64,000 bases of DNA from an uncultured Granulosicoccus sp. (GTDB taxonomy: Bacteria; Pseudomonadota; Gammaproteobacteria; Granulosicoccales; Granulosicoccaceae), in the NCBI GenBank assembly GCA_947492525.1, contig CANLNQ010000004.1:62001-126000 (forward strand). Reading direction: 5' to 3'. Under the pieces are notes generated by a model. The model was not told the origin of the DNA. It worked only from the letters and a program-made list of their open reading frames with translations, and did not search any database. Of the stretch, positions 25,405 through 34,665 are shown piece after piece (the stretch's first letter is position 1; each line of letters begins with the position of its first letter). The position numbers and the translations under genes were made by a program.

Positions 25405-26943
25405 TCAGTTGTTGTCGGTATCCGGCTGTGCCAGAGGCTTGCGAATGGCAAGAAAGTAGATGAAGACCAGGGTCAGAACCAGAAAGAACATGCTGTCCGG
25501 ATTGGTGAAGAAGGTCATCGGATTGCCCTGCGACAGGGTCAATGAGCGCCTCAGAAACTCCTCGAGATTGGGTCCCAGTATGAAACCGAGCAGCAAGGTG
25601 ATCACGGGAAAGCCGCGTTTGCGCAAGTGATAGGCGAGAATGCCCATGGCCAGAGTCATCATCATCTGGAACGTGGAGAAAGTGGCCACGTAACTGCCGA
25701 CAACCGAGAGGAGTCCGATAGCGGCATACAGTACATCCTTGCGTATGGATACGATGCGGATGAAGAATGGCCCCAACAGGTACAGCGTCAGCGGAATGAG
25801 CACGACAGCGCTGAACAGCAAGGCTGCCAGCATCGGCGCAATGAGGCCTGCCTGGTCGGTCATCAACTGTGGACCCGGCTGGATGCCGTTGATGACGAGT
25901 ACGCCAAGGACGATGGCAGTAATGGGGTCACCGGGAATGCCGAAGGTCAGCATGGGAACGAGCGCACCGCCACAGACGGCGTTGTTGGCGCTCTCGGCAG
26001 CGGCGATGCCCTGGGGGTTACCCTTGCCGAACGTCTGTGGTTGCCTTGAGGTCCGCACGGTCTCGATATAGGCCAGAAACCCACCCATGGAGCCACCGGC
26101 TCCCGGTAGAGTGCCCACGGCATAGCCGATGAGGCTGGAACGCAGATAGCAGGTGAAACCCACTTTTCTGATGTCCGACCAGGGCGGCAGGAAATCCCGT
26201 CGCCTGACCTTGGGCATGGTCTTCACCGCTTCTCGAAGATGCTGAGCCTGACGTGCAAGGTCGGTCTGCGTGAGAATTTCACTGACGGCAAAGGCGCCAA
26301 TGATCACGGGCATCAATTCGATGCCGGATGTCAGATCGGCAAGACCAAAGGTAAAGCGCGTGACGGGTACCATGGTATCCAGACCGATGGTGGCAAGCAT
26401 GAGGCCGAGGCAGGCAGCCATTGCACCCTTGACGACATTGCCGCGCTGGGCAATCACGATGACGATCATGGCAAACAACAGCAGGGAGAATTTACCCGTC
26501 GTCTTTACCAGCAGTGACAAGTCCGCGATGACCGGTGCCAGCAGAATCAGCAGCAGCGCTCCGACGGCACCGCCGAACATGGACGCGATGGCTGCATGAC
26601 CCAGAGCCAGAGCACCCTTGCCGTTCTTGTGCATCGGATAACCATCCAGAGCTGTCATCATGGAAGATGGAGCGCCCGGAATATTGATGGTGATGGCAGT
26701 GATACTGCCACCACACATGCCAGCCATGTAGATGCTTGCACAGGCCATCAGGGCCGTTGTGACATCGAGACTGTAGGTCAGTGGCAGCAGCAATGCCAAT
26801 GCAAGGGTGGCCGTCAGTCCGGGAATGGCAGCGAATACCGTGCCGATCAGAAATCCACAGACAACGTAGGTCAGAGTCAGAGGATCCAGCAGTTGAGAAA
26901 AGCTGGCCAGTACCAGTTGAACGAATTCCACGATCAGCTCCAC
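25405..26943 (-). CDS. Tripartite tricarboxylate transporter large permease, TctA family
   Basis: A 512-aa membrane protein with ~12 hydrophobic segments and the TctA signatures FAAIPGLTATLALALLLPLTY, GSITAITINIPGAPSSMMTA, GTLPGAGGSMGGFLAY and MLTFGIPGDPITAIVLG. It is the cation-coupled channel of a TTT system for a carboxylate. It overlaps the TctB gene by 10 bp and is the last gene of tctCBA order, which is the common order for this family. Confidence 0.95.
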   Translation of the reverse strand: MELIVEFVQLVLASFSQLLDPLTLTYVVCGFLIGTVFAAIPGLTATLALALLLPLTYSLDVTTALMACASIYMAGMCGGSITAITINIPGAPSSMMTALDGYPMHKNGKGALALGHAAIASMFGGAVGALLLILLAPVIADLSLLVKTTGKFSLLLFAMIVIVIAQRGNVVKGAMAACLGLMLATIGLDTMVPVTRFTFGLADLTSGIELMPVIIGAFAVSEILTQTDLARQAQHLREAVKTMPKVRRRDFLPPWSDIRKVGFTCYLRSSLIGYAVGTLPGAGGSMGGFLAYIETVRTSRQPQTFGKGNPQGIAAAESANNAVCGGALVPMLTFGIPGDPITAIVLGVLVINGIQPGPQLMTDQAGLIAPMLAALLFSAVVLIPLTLYLLGPFFIRIVSIRKDVLYAAIGLLSVVGSYVATFSTFQMMMTLAMGILAYHLRKRGFPVITLLLGFILGPNLEEFLRRSLTLSQGNPMTFFTNPDSMFFLVLTLVFIYFLAIRKPLAQPDTDNN

Positions 26944-27404
26944 AATCCGGGCAGGCGAACATTGAATGCCTGCGTGAACAACAGATAGGCGCCCAGTGAG
27001 GTGGCCAGTGCCATCAGGAATTTGACGGGCAATGCGTGCCGGTCAGAAAAGATCAGGATGATGGCCAGCACGTAGGGGGTTGCCGAGAACAGATAGCCGA
27101 TCTGCTGGAAAACGGCGATGAAAAGCGCTGTCGAGATTGCGATCAGCAACACGCGATAGCGGGCGATACCGCTTGTGGAATCGGCCTTTTCAGCAGGCTG
27201 TGTCTCTCGCCAGGATCGCCACACCAGAATGACGCTGAGTACGACGCCCAGACAACCGAGAATCGACGGGAAAAAGGACGGTGACAGCCTTCCATCGACC
27301 ACAGAGGGGCCCAGACTTCTGGCGCTGATGAGATAGCCTGACGAGAAAATCAGCAAAAGAAGCGGAAAAAACGACTTTTTCATACTCTGCATTGTCTGTC
27401 CCAT
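26934..27404 (-). CDS. Tripartite tricarboxylate transporter small subunit, TctB family
   Basis: A 156-aa membrane protein with four hydrophobic segments (near residues 12-28, 45-62, 84-103 and 115-150), typical of the poorly conserved TctB subunit. Identity rests mainly on its place between the TctC and TctA genes and on its size and topology. Internal ATGs at 27392 and 27383 are possible alternative starts. Confidence 0.85.
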   Translation of the reverse strand: MGQTMQSMKKSFFPLLLLIFSSGYLISARSLGPSVVDGRLSPSFFPSILGCLGVVLSVILVWRSWRETQPAEKADSTSGIARYRVLLIAISTALFIAVFQQIGYLFSATPYVLAIILIFSDRHALPVKFLMALATSLGAYLLFTQAFNVRLPGLWS

Positions 27405-27434
27405 GAAGATCTGTCACGAGGGAGTGGGATAGGC

Positions 27435-27452
27435 CGCCACCGTTTGGTGGCG
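27435..27452 (-). other. GC hairpin between TctC and TctB genes
   Basis: CGCCACC and GGTGGCG form a perfect 7-bp stem with a 4-nt loop, in the 71-bp space after the binding-protein stop and before the TctB start. No T run follows on the minus strand. Same position as the hairpins in the TRAP, sugar ABC and Opp operons. Confidence 0.65.
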
Positions 27453-27475
27453 ACCCTGTTACCGGTACAGTCTCT

Positions 27476-28441
27476 TCAGAGACCCAGTTCGTCCATGACA
27501 CCAAAGGTCGTGGACTGCAGTGAATCCACCCAGCCCTGCACTTCTGATGCACCCAGCCAGCTGGGTGTCACACCAACCTGGATGATCCAGCTCTGGAATT
27601 CCTCACTGTCGTAAGCTGTCTTGTAGATGGATTCGAGACTGGCAATGACATCGTCGGGAGTCTTGGCAGGGGCTGCCAGCACAATGAAGCTACCGGTTTC
27701 CAGATCGATGCCCTTTTCACTGATTGGCGGTACATCGGGGTAGGATGGGTTCTGCTCGGATGAGAGTTCGATCACGCCGGCAACGTCACCCGATTCGATG
27801 ATGCCGTTGAAATCTCCCAGACTGGAGATGGCGGCCACGATCTCGCCGGAGAGGAGGGCCTCGGTTTCTGCACTGGAAGAGCCGGGATAGGCGATGACAT
27901 TGAATTCCACGCCAGCCGCTTCCTGAAGTCGCTGCACGGCCAGGTAGGGGCCGGAGCCTTCCGGAGCCACGCCGATGCGTACGGTGCCCGGGTCTGCCTT
28001 GGCTGCAGCAATCAGTTCTTCATAGGTGGAAATGCCGGAGTTCGTGGACACCACGATGGCATCGGCCTCCTTGGTGATCCGGGCGATGTAGCGCATGTTG
28101 TCCAGAGAGTATCCGGGGACCATTTCGCCACGCGGCAGTGTGATGATGCTGTCGTAGGTCAGTGCAGCAATGGTATGGCCATCGGGTCGTGCCTTGCTCA
28201 TCTGCATGAGGCCAGTTGCGGTAACCGCACCGCCGATGTTTTCGACGAAGATGGACTTGTCGATTTCCTGTTCGGCGATGCTGTTGATCTTTCTCGAGAT
28301 GCCGTCGACGCCACCACCGGCAGGCCAGGGCACGATGTAGCGAATATCGCGAGTGGGGAAGTCAGCAGCGATGGTGCTACCGGTGACAGCCATCAGCATG
28401 GCGATCATGCTCAGCTTGCTCAGCATTTTCTTCTTGATCAT
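27476..28441 (-). CDS. Tripartite tricarboxylate transporter substrate-binding protein, TctC family
   Basis: A 321-aa periplasmic protein from ATG 28441 (MIKKKMLSKLSMIAMLMAVT), with AAGGAGC upstream and a signal peptide ending about STIAA. The mature start DFPTRDIRYIVPWPAGGGVDG is the typical TctC/Bug opening, with GGAVTATGLMQMSKARPDGHT next. Bug proteins bind carboxylates or small aromatic or amino compounds; the ligand here is unknown. Leading gene of the tctCBA operon, divergent from the RraA-like gene. Confidence 0.93.
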   Translation of the reverse strand: MIKKKMLSKLSMIAMLMAVTGSTIAADFPTRDIRYIVPWPAGGGVDGISRKINSIAEQEIDKSIFVENIGGAVTATGLMQMSKARPDGHTIAALTYDSIITLPRGEMVPGYSLDNMRYIARITKEADAIVVSTNSGISTYEELIAAAKADPGTVRIGVAPEGSGPYLAVQRLQEAAGVEFNVIAYPGSSSAETEALLSGEIVAAISSLGDFNGIIESGDVAGVIELSSEQNPSYPDVPPISEKGIDLETGSFIVLAAPAKTPDDVIASLESIYKTAYDSEEFQSWIIQVGVTPSWLGASEVQGWVDSLQSTTFGVMDELGL

Positions 28442-28551
28442 TTTTCGGTATTGCTCCTTGGTAGTGACTCTTGCGAGCGGGGTTCGCGTTGAGGTCGTGC
28501 GTGGTCCGAACGTTGTTGTGGTCAATCGTGTAGAGATGGAAGCGATATCAT

Positions 28552-28581
28552 GTATACTAGATTGCGTAAACAAGCATACCA
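28552..28581. promoter_or_regulatory. Direct repeat in the tctC / RraA divergent promoter region
   Basis: GTATACTA (28552-28559) and GCATACCA (28574-28581) are related octamers on the same strand, 22 bp apart start to start, or two helical turns. They sit in the 246-bp divergent promoter region. The pattern fits a dimeric GntR-type regulator, possibly the one at 24422-25201. Weak evidence. Confidence 0.3.
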
Positions 28582-28687
28582 TTATGAGAATTCAGTGCAA
28601 GTTTTCTGAACAACCGAAGCCGTTGCCCGATCTTTCGCGCTCGCAGGAGGATCCGGTAGCCCGATAATCCGAACCTAGTCGAAACCT

Positions 28688-29407
28688 ATGAATACTCTTT
28701 CAAGTGAAACCCGGGATAAATTGTCGGGAGTCAGTGCCGCCACCTTGTGTACCGCCTTGTACAAGCGCGGTCTGCGCAATCAGACGCTTCAGGATGTGCA
28801 TCCCCTGCGCGCTGGTCGTGGCAACATGATCGGTCCGGCCTATACGCTGAGGTACATACCCGCGCGTGAAGATCTGAATCAGCTCGAGGTGTTCAGGGAC
28901 CCGGAACATCCGCAAAGACTGGGCGTGGAAAGCTGCCCGGAAGGCTCAGTCATGATCATGGATAGTCGCAAGGATGCCAGAGCAGCCTCTGCCGGCAGTA
29001 TTCTGGTGACGCGTCTGATGGTCAGAGGGGCGGCGGGAGTCGTGACAGACGGTGGCTTTCGCGACAGCGTCGAAATCGCCGGTCTGGACATACCGGCCTA
29101 TCACCAGCGTCCGTCTTCACCAACCAATCTCACCTTGCACCAGGCGCTTGATCTCGATGTTCCCATCGCCTGTGGCGACGTGGCTGTCTGGCCCGGCGAT
29201 ATCGTGTTCGGCGATGATGAAGCGGTTGTCATCATACCGGCGGGCATCGTTGACGAGGTCGCTGCAGAGGCGGTGGAGATGACCAGTTTCGAGGATTTCG
29301 TGACCGAGCGTGTAGCTGCCGGTGCCAGTATTCGTGGTTTGTATCCAGCGACCGATCCAGCCACCCTGGAGCTGTTTGCCGCATGGCGCAAGGAGAACAA
29401 TCGCTGA
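28688..29407 (+). CDS. RraA-family protein (HMG aldolase-like)
   Basis: A 239-aa protein of the RraA / 4-hydroxy-4-methyl-2-oxoglutarate aldolase family. The ring-shaped trimer family motif is seen as RGAAGVVTDGGFRDSVEIAG, with the Arg-Asp pair used for metal and substrate binding, and DVAVWPGDIVFGDDEAVVII. In operons with tricarboxylate transporters such proteins are more likely metal-dependent aldolases or decarboxylases of oxo-diacids than RNase E regulators. Together with the divergent tct genes it may take part in breakdown of a branched hydroxy-dicarboxylate. The exact reaction is not deducible. Confidence 0.85.
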   Translation: MNTLSSETRDKLSGVSAATLCTALYKRGLRNQTLQDVHPLRAGRGNMIGPAYTLRYIPAREDLNQLEVFRDPEHPQRLGVESCPEGSVMIMDSRKDARAASAGSILVTRLMVRGAAGVVTDGGFRDSVEIAGLDIPAYHQRPSSPTNLTLHQALDLDVPIACGDVAVWPGDIVFGDDEAVVIIPAGIVDEVAAEAVEMTSFEDFVTERVAAGASIRGLYPATDPATLELFAAWRKENNR

Positions 29408-29530
29408 ACAAAAAGGCCGCTTCAGCCAGCCTGTGGGTATGGACAGGCTGGCGTCCTGCGGTCTCGATGTGTCGAAGAGGGCGATCGAGCGTGGACGGTG
29501 ATGTCACCTGCTACCGTGTGTCCCGATTCA

Positions 29531-31645
29531 TCAACTCTCGACAACAATACGGATATTGCCACTGCGCTCCAGTACGTTGACCGATACGTCATGACGGTGC
29601 CGACCGCAGATGAGATCGACAGACGCCTCGCCCAGCGTTAACCCGCGAATATGCAGTGAATCGAGAAACCCCGGTAGCCGTGGGCGACAAAGCGTTACCC
29701 TGGCAGCCGCTGCATCGATGCGAATGCCGAGCGTGGCGCCGATCAGGGCAAAGGCGGTGGAACTGGCCCAGGCTTGCGGTGCGCAGGCCGAGGGGTAGCG
29801 GACCGGGCCTGTCGGCGAGTCGCTGCGTTCGAAGCCGCAATAGAGTTCGGGTAGACGGTGCAGGCTGGTGAATAAGGAACTGTCGAACAGCGCTGTCAGC
29901 AACTGCAGTGTCTCCTTGCGAAAGCCGTACCGTTCGAAGCCCATGGCAATGATGCCGTTGTCGTGCGGCCATATCGAGCCGTTGTGGTAGGACATCGGGT
30001 TATAACGCCGCTCACGAGCGTCGAGCGTACGGATGCCCCAGCCAGAGAAGGAATCTGCCGACATTAGGGTGTCTACCACGCAACGGGCCCGTTCCGGGGA
30101 GGCAATACCCGCAAACAGCGCGTGCCCTGCGTTTGAAGAGCGAACCTTGCAGGCACGTTTGTCGCCATCAAGCGCGAGCACATAGGTACCGAGTTCATTG
30201 CTCCAGAATGTCTCCTCGAAACGATGCCTGAGCTCCTCGGATTGATCACGCAGTGTACGGGCCTGTTCCTCGTAGCCCAGTTCACTGGCAATGCGCGCCG
30301 CCGCCAGTCGTGCCATGTAGGCGTAGGCCTGTACCTCGACAAGCGCGATGGCGCCTTCGGCAAGCCGCCCATCGGCATGGGAGATGGCGTCGTCGGAATC
30401 CTTCCATCCCTGATTTACCAGCCCATTCTGTGTGTGCCGTTCATATTCGATGAAGCCGTCGCCGTCGATATCGCCATGATTGTCCATCCAGCCGAGCGCA
30501 GCGTCGATGTTCGGCCAGAGGTGTTCGAGAAAGGCCAGGTCTCCAGTGCGCTGGAACCAGGCGCCGGCGAGTACGATGAATAACGGCGTGGCATCGACGG
30601 TGCCGTAGTAGCGAGCGAAAGGTACTTCTCCCAGCTCGGCCATCTCGCAGGCGCGCGTCTCGTGAAGAATCTTTCCCGGTTCTGCTTCGCGCGACACGTC
30701 GTGCTCGCTGGCCTGGGTCGCAGCGAGGTAGGCAAGAACACCGCGCGCGATGGACGGATCACACCAGAGGCACTGCAAGGCCGTCACCAATGCATCGCGA
30801 CCGAAAGGGGTGCTGAACCAGGGGATACCGGCCACGGGGTAGGAACCGTGCTCGGTATCGCTGACCAGCATATAGGTATCTGCGGCCGAGCGATTGAGCC
30901 ACTCGGTGAACAGTTCGTTCGAGCTGCCGAGAACGGCAGCGTTTGCCCGCCTCGCGTTGCGGGCCTGGTGGGCGGCGGCGACTGCTTCATCGAATGACCG
31001 GGCGCTGGCTGGAGGACCCGGCACGTCAGAGCAGTCGACAGTGATGTAGAAGGTGCGACTCTCCCCGGGGCCAAGCGAGAGGGTATAGACCACACTCGTG
31101 GGTGAAAGCAGCTCGGGAAGCGGGTCAAACGTGATACGGCTTGTGCGCGTGCGCTCGTCGAGTCCTTGATAAGACAGGGTCACACAACCATCAACTACTT
31201 CGACTGGCAAACGTTTGCCGCGCAGCGGACGATGGGCACCACGCACTTCGAAGATGTCGGCAAAGTCGGCGTCGTGTATGTACTGTATCGAGAACCCGAC
31301 TTCGTCGCGTGAGTGATTGGTGATCTGCAGCCGTTCGAGACAGGCATCGCGCCACAGCAGTCGGCGGCGCGACAGGTGCAGTGTTTGCGACTTGATGTGT
31401 CTTTCATTACCGGCACCGAATTCGGGGTTGCTGAGTTCGCAGCGCAGCAACATGTCATCGCGCCCGACGCTTGAACTCAGTGGGACCGGTCGGAGATGGT
31501 TGATACGAAGCTCCGCATGGGAAAGGTGGCGAGTATCACGAAAGAACAATCCTGCCGTTCCGTCAGGCTCGGCAATGATGTCGCCGTGCGCGTCGAAGAC
31601 AGCGAAAGTCTCGCCTTCCTTGAGTACCGTTTGTTCTGTATCCAT
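29531..31645 (-). CDS. Amylo-alpha-1,6-glucosidase / glycogen-debranching-like glycoside hydrolase
   Basis: A 704-aa protein starting MDTEQTVLKEGETFAVFDAH. Residues ~5-210 are a GDE_N_bis-type beta domain (DGTAGLFFRDTRHLSHAEL). Residues ~260-690 form an (alpha/alpha)6 barrel of the MGH/trehalase-like superfamily, with GIPWFSTPFGRDALVTALQC, QGWKDSDDAISHADG and NPMSYHNGSIWPHDNGIIA. No signal peptide is seen, so it acts in the cytosol. The next gene upstream in the same operon is a GT4, suggesting metabolism of a storage or osmolyte glucan. Substrate is unproven. Confidence 0.85.
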   Translation of the reverse strand: MDTEQTVLKEGETFAVFDAHGDIIAEPDGTAGLFFRDTRHLSHAELRINHLRPVPLSSSVGRDDMLLRCELSNPEFGAGNERHIKSQTLHLSRRRLLWRDACLERLQITNHSRDEVGFSIQYIHDADFADIFEVRGAHRPLRGKRLPVEVVDGCVTLSYQGLDERTRTSRITFDPLPELLSPTSVVYTLSLGPGESRTFYITVDCSDVPGPPASARSFDEAVAAAHQARNARRANAAVLGSSNELFTEWLNRSAADTYMLVSDTEHGSYPVAGIPWFSTPFGRDALVTALQCLWCDPSIARGVLAYLAATQASEHDVSREAEPGKILHETRACEMAELGEVPFARYYGTVDATPLFIVLAGAWFQRTGDLAFLEHLWPNIDAALGWMDNHGDIDGDGFIEYERHTQNGLVNQGWKDSDDAISHADGRLAEGAIALVEVQAYAYMARLAAARIASELGYEEQARTLRDQSEELRHRFEETFWSNELGTYVLALDGDKRACKVRSSNAGHALFAGIASPERARCVVDTLMSADSFSGWGIRTLDARERRYNPMSYHNGSIWPHDNGIIAMGFERYGFRKETLQLLTALFDSSLFTSLHRLPELYCGFERSDSPTGPVRYPSACAPQAWASSTAFALIGATLGIRIDAAAARVTLCRPRLPGFLDSLHIRGLTLGEASVDLICGRHRHDVSVNVLERSGNIRIVVES

Positions 31646-31698
31646 GTTTGGTTTGTCCTCAGACAGGCCTGTTGGACGCGGCGAAGTAGAGACCAGGC

Positions 31699-32931
31699 TC
31701 AGGTCTGGTCTTCGCTCTCGAGCTCTTCGGTCTGGGGATTCGACGCTCTTCGACCATGCCCGGATGGCTGTACGCTCACCCCCGGAGGCGCCTCCCTGTT
31801 CACTTGGCTCATGGCCTGTTTGATGACGCTGGAAACCGTACTCGTCATCGTCGGTAGGGGCCCCGCTGCCGCCGGGATGTGCTCCCTTGCACCGCTGTGG
31901 TTTTGCTGCGTCGCCATCAAGTGCTCGTAGAGTTCCACATAGTCGCTTGTCATTCGCCGTACCGAAAAACGACGGTCGAAGACGTCTCGTATCGCCCGTC
32001 GGTCGAGCTCCGCTACGCGTTTTACTGCGGCAACGGCGGACGGTACGTCCTCCACGATGAACCCGGTCACGCCTTCATCGATGACCTCAGGCACGGAGCC
32101 GGCACGAAAGGCGATGACGGGTGTACCGCAGGCCATCGATTCGATCATGACCAGGCCGAAGGGCTCCGGCCAGTCGATCGGAAACAGCATGGCAAGTGCA
32201 CCGCCCAGAAATTCACCCTTTTCCGATTCAGTGATCTCGCCGACGAATTCCACGCCCGGATCATCGAGCATCGGTTTGACGACCGTATCGAACCACTCCT
32301 GATCGACCGGGTCGATCTTCGCGGCGAGTCGTATGCGAAGTCCGGCTTCGCGGGCGATGCGGATAGCGAGGTCGGGCCGTTTTTCGGGTGTCATTCGGCC
32401 GAGAAAGACAACATGGTCACCACCGTCCGGGTCGTAGGGAAGATGTGAGTCCGGAACGCCGTGGTAGATCGTCTGCTGCCAGTTCATCCACGGTACCGGT
32501 TCACGTTGGGCATCGGATATCGACACCAGCGGCACGTCCGTGAATTCGTGGTAGAGCGGCATGACGTCGGGTATGTTCAGACGTCCGTGCAGGGTAGTCA
32601 CACTCGGGATGGGATGACGGCGTGCAAGCGGGAAGTGCAGGAAATCGTGGTGAAAGTGAATGATATCGTAGTCGTCCGCCTCGGCCATCACCTTCTCTAT
32701 GGCGAGTAGATGGTAGGGCGTTGGTCGCGGCTGTGACGGATCGAACCGGAGCGCTCGCGGGCATACCGGGCGCAGCCGCGCAAGCGTTGACGAGTCGCCG
32801 CTGGCATACAAGGTGACATCGTGTCCATCGGAAACCAGTGCGTCGGTAAGGTAGGACACGATACGTTCAGTGCCGCCGTAGAGTTTGGGCGGAACACTTT
32901 CGATCAATGGTGAAACCTGTGCTATTCGCAT
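31699..32931 (-). CDS. Glycosyltransferase family 4
   Basis: A 410-aa GT-B enzyme. The N-terminal domain begins MRIAQVSPLIESVPPKLYGG and contains the loop GGTERIVSYLTDALV. The C-terminal nucleotide-sugar domain begins near DHVVFLGRMTPEKRPDLAI and holds the EPFGLVMIESMACGTPVIAF block, with the E-x7-E type motif. The last ~50 residues are low-complexity and polar. AAGGA lies 9 bp before the ATG. It is 53 bp upstream of the debranching-like gene and probably forms an operon with it. Confidence 0.9.
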   Translation of the reverse strand: MRIAQVSPLIESVPPKLYGGTERIVSYLTDALVSDGHDVTLYASGDSSTLARLRPVCPRALRFDPSQPRPTPYHLLAIEKVMAEADDYDIIHFHHDFLHFPLARRHPIPSVTTLHGRLNIPDVMPLYHEFTDVPLVSISDAQREPVPWMNWQQTIYHGVPDSHLPYDPDGGDHVVFLGRMTPEKRPDLAIRIAREAGLRIRLAAKIDPVDQEWFDTVVKPMLDDPGVEFVGEITESEKGEFLGGALAMLFPIDWPEPFGLVMIESMACGTPVIAFRAGSVPEVIDEGVTGFIVEDVPSAVAAVKRVAELDRRAIRDVFDRRFSVRRMTSDYVELYEHLMATQQNHSGAREHIPAAAGPLPTMTSTVSSVIKQAMSQVNREAPPGVSVQPSGHGRRASNPQTEELESEDQT

Positions 32932-33126
32932 GATTTATTCCTTCCGTGTGAAGAATCCATTGACGAAAATTTTATGGCCAGTACCAGAAAAAATGAAGAC
33001 TTTCTGGCTTTCCTGCAATGAAAAGATGTTTGGTAAAGACGGCAGAAATACAGGCGTCCATGCGACTGAAGCGATAGGGTCTTGTTCTTCTGAATACAGC
33101 CATGGAAGAGTACACTGACAATTCAG

Positions 33127-33200
<74 letters not shown>

Positions 33201-33215
33201 GAAGGAGGCATTCCA

Positions 33216-34658
33216 GTGAAAAAAGCACAGTCACTTCGGCTTGGTATCGTCGGTGGTCTCGGAGCGCTTGCCGGTGCCGATCTGCTCTATCGCATCGTTC
33301 AGGAAACCCCCATCAAGTCAGAGGGTGATCATCGGGAACTCGTTTTCGAACAGAAACCGATGCGCGAACCTTTGTCGCCGATGGATCGGAATTACAGCCC
33401 GACTCACCGCAAGCTCCATGTGTTCGATACCTTGTCGCGCATGGAACGAGAAGGGTGTAGCGCTGCGCTGTTGCCCTGTTTCATCACGCATTGTTTTCTC
33501 TCGGAGCTGGAGGACGAACTGAACCTCAAGCTGATCAACATGACGGATGCCATCAGGGAGGCTGTTGACGGGCTTGATGCCCGGCACGACACCATCGGCG
33601 TCATCACGACTCCCTATGTACGCAGAAACGCGCTGTTTCAGACCCTGTTTGGTAACAAAAGACGCGTTGTCTTTCCAACGGAAGCATTGGAGATTGCAGT
33701 CATGCAGTCCATCTATGGGGAGACGGGTTTCAAGTCAGGGCATCGCGGGCCTGAGATAGTTTCGCCAGTCAACGCGGCGTTGCACAATCTGTCTGAACAG
33801 GGTGCCACGGTATTCGTACCGGGCTTGACCGAACTGCCATTGTTGTTCGATCAGCTGCAATTTGCGCCATCGATGACGGCAGTCAATACCGCAACAGTCT
33901 ACGCAAGGCATGCGCTGGCACTGACCGAAGCCGGCAACAGGCGCAGGTTCAAGGTCGGTGTCGTCGGTGGCGTCGGTCCCGCGGCAACGGTTGACTTCAT
34001 GTCCAAACTGGTCAACGGTACGGACGCCGCTCGCGATCAGGATCATGTAAAGGTACTGGTTGAACAGAATCCGCAGATACCCGATCGCACCGAGAATCTG
34101 GTGGGGGCTGGTACGGACCCTACTGTTGCCTTGTATTCAACCTGTAAGAAACTCGAACGAGGTGGTGCCGACATTATCGCCATTCCCTGCAATACGGCTC
34201 ATGCCTATCTCAACCGCATCCAGCGTCATCTGGATGTGCCGATCATCAGCATTCTCTCGGCAACAAGCGATGCCATCAGAGAGATGTCGCCGCGCATAAA
34301 GACAGTGGGTATTCTGGCAACCAACGGTACCATCCACAGTGGCCTCTACCAGGAAGCACTGGATGAGGCGGGGCTTGAATACCTCCTTCCGGATGAAAAC
34401 CATCAGGCCCTGGTGATGGATTCGATCTATGGTCGTGAAGGCGTGAAGGCAGGCTTTACCGAGGGGCTTTGCCGGCAACAGATTCTGCAGGCTTTCGAAC
34501 ACCTGGTGAAAAACGGTGCCGAGGCGATCATTCTGGGGTGTACGGAACTGCCATTGATCGTCTCAGGTAACCGCGAGTCACTGGGTGCCATTCCCGTCGA
34601 CCCCACCGATGTACTGGCGCGCAAGTGCGTTCAGCTTGCTCGAGAATACGGGCGATAG
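33216..34658 (+). CDS. Fused double-domain aspartate/glutamate racemase family protein
   Basis: 480 aa from GTG 33216, chosen because a perfect AGGAGG (33203-33208) lies 7 bp upstream. Two racemase domains are in tandem. Domain 1 (~1-240) starts RLGIVGGLGALAGADL and has Cys88 in LLPCFITH, but the second catalytic Cys is replaced by Gly203 in FVPGLTELPLL. Domain 2 (~245-480) starts KVGVVGGVGPAATVDF and has both cysteines, Cys325 in IPCNTAHAY and Cys442 in ILGCTELPLI. These racemases normally work as homodimers, so this is probably a pseudodimer with one intact site. An alternative start at ATG 33102 would add a 38-residue Asp-Ser-rich N-terminus. Confidence 0.85.
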   Translation: MKKAQSLRLGIVGGLGALAGADLLYRIVQETPIKSEGDHRELVFEQKPMREPLSPMDRNYSPTHRKLHVFDTLSRMEREGCSAALLPCFITHCFLSELEDELNLKLINMTDAIREAVDGLDARHDTIGVITTPYVRRNALFQTLFGNKRRVVFPTEALEIAVMQSIYGETGFKSGHRGPEIVSPVNAALHNLSEQGATVFVPGLTELPLLFDQLQFAPSMTAVNTATVYARHALALTEAGNRRRFKVGVVGGVGPAATVDFMSKLVNGTDAARDQDHVKVLVEQNPQIPDRTENLVGAGTDPTVALYSTCKKLERGGADIIAIPCNTAHAYLNRIQRHLDVPIISILSATSDAIREMSPRIKTVGILATNGTIHSGLYQEALDEAGLEYLLPDENHQALVMDSIYGREGVKAGFTEGLCRQQILQAFEHLVKNGAEAIILGCTELPLIVSGNRESLGAIPVDPTDVLARKCVQLAREYGR

Positions 34659-34665
34659 ACGGATC

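Noticed and set aside
29408-29530. Possible small gene between the RraA-like and debranching-like genes
   Set aside because: Short overlapping frames only, none with a start signal; the two genes converge and the space is likely only transcript ends.
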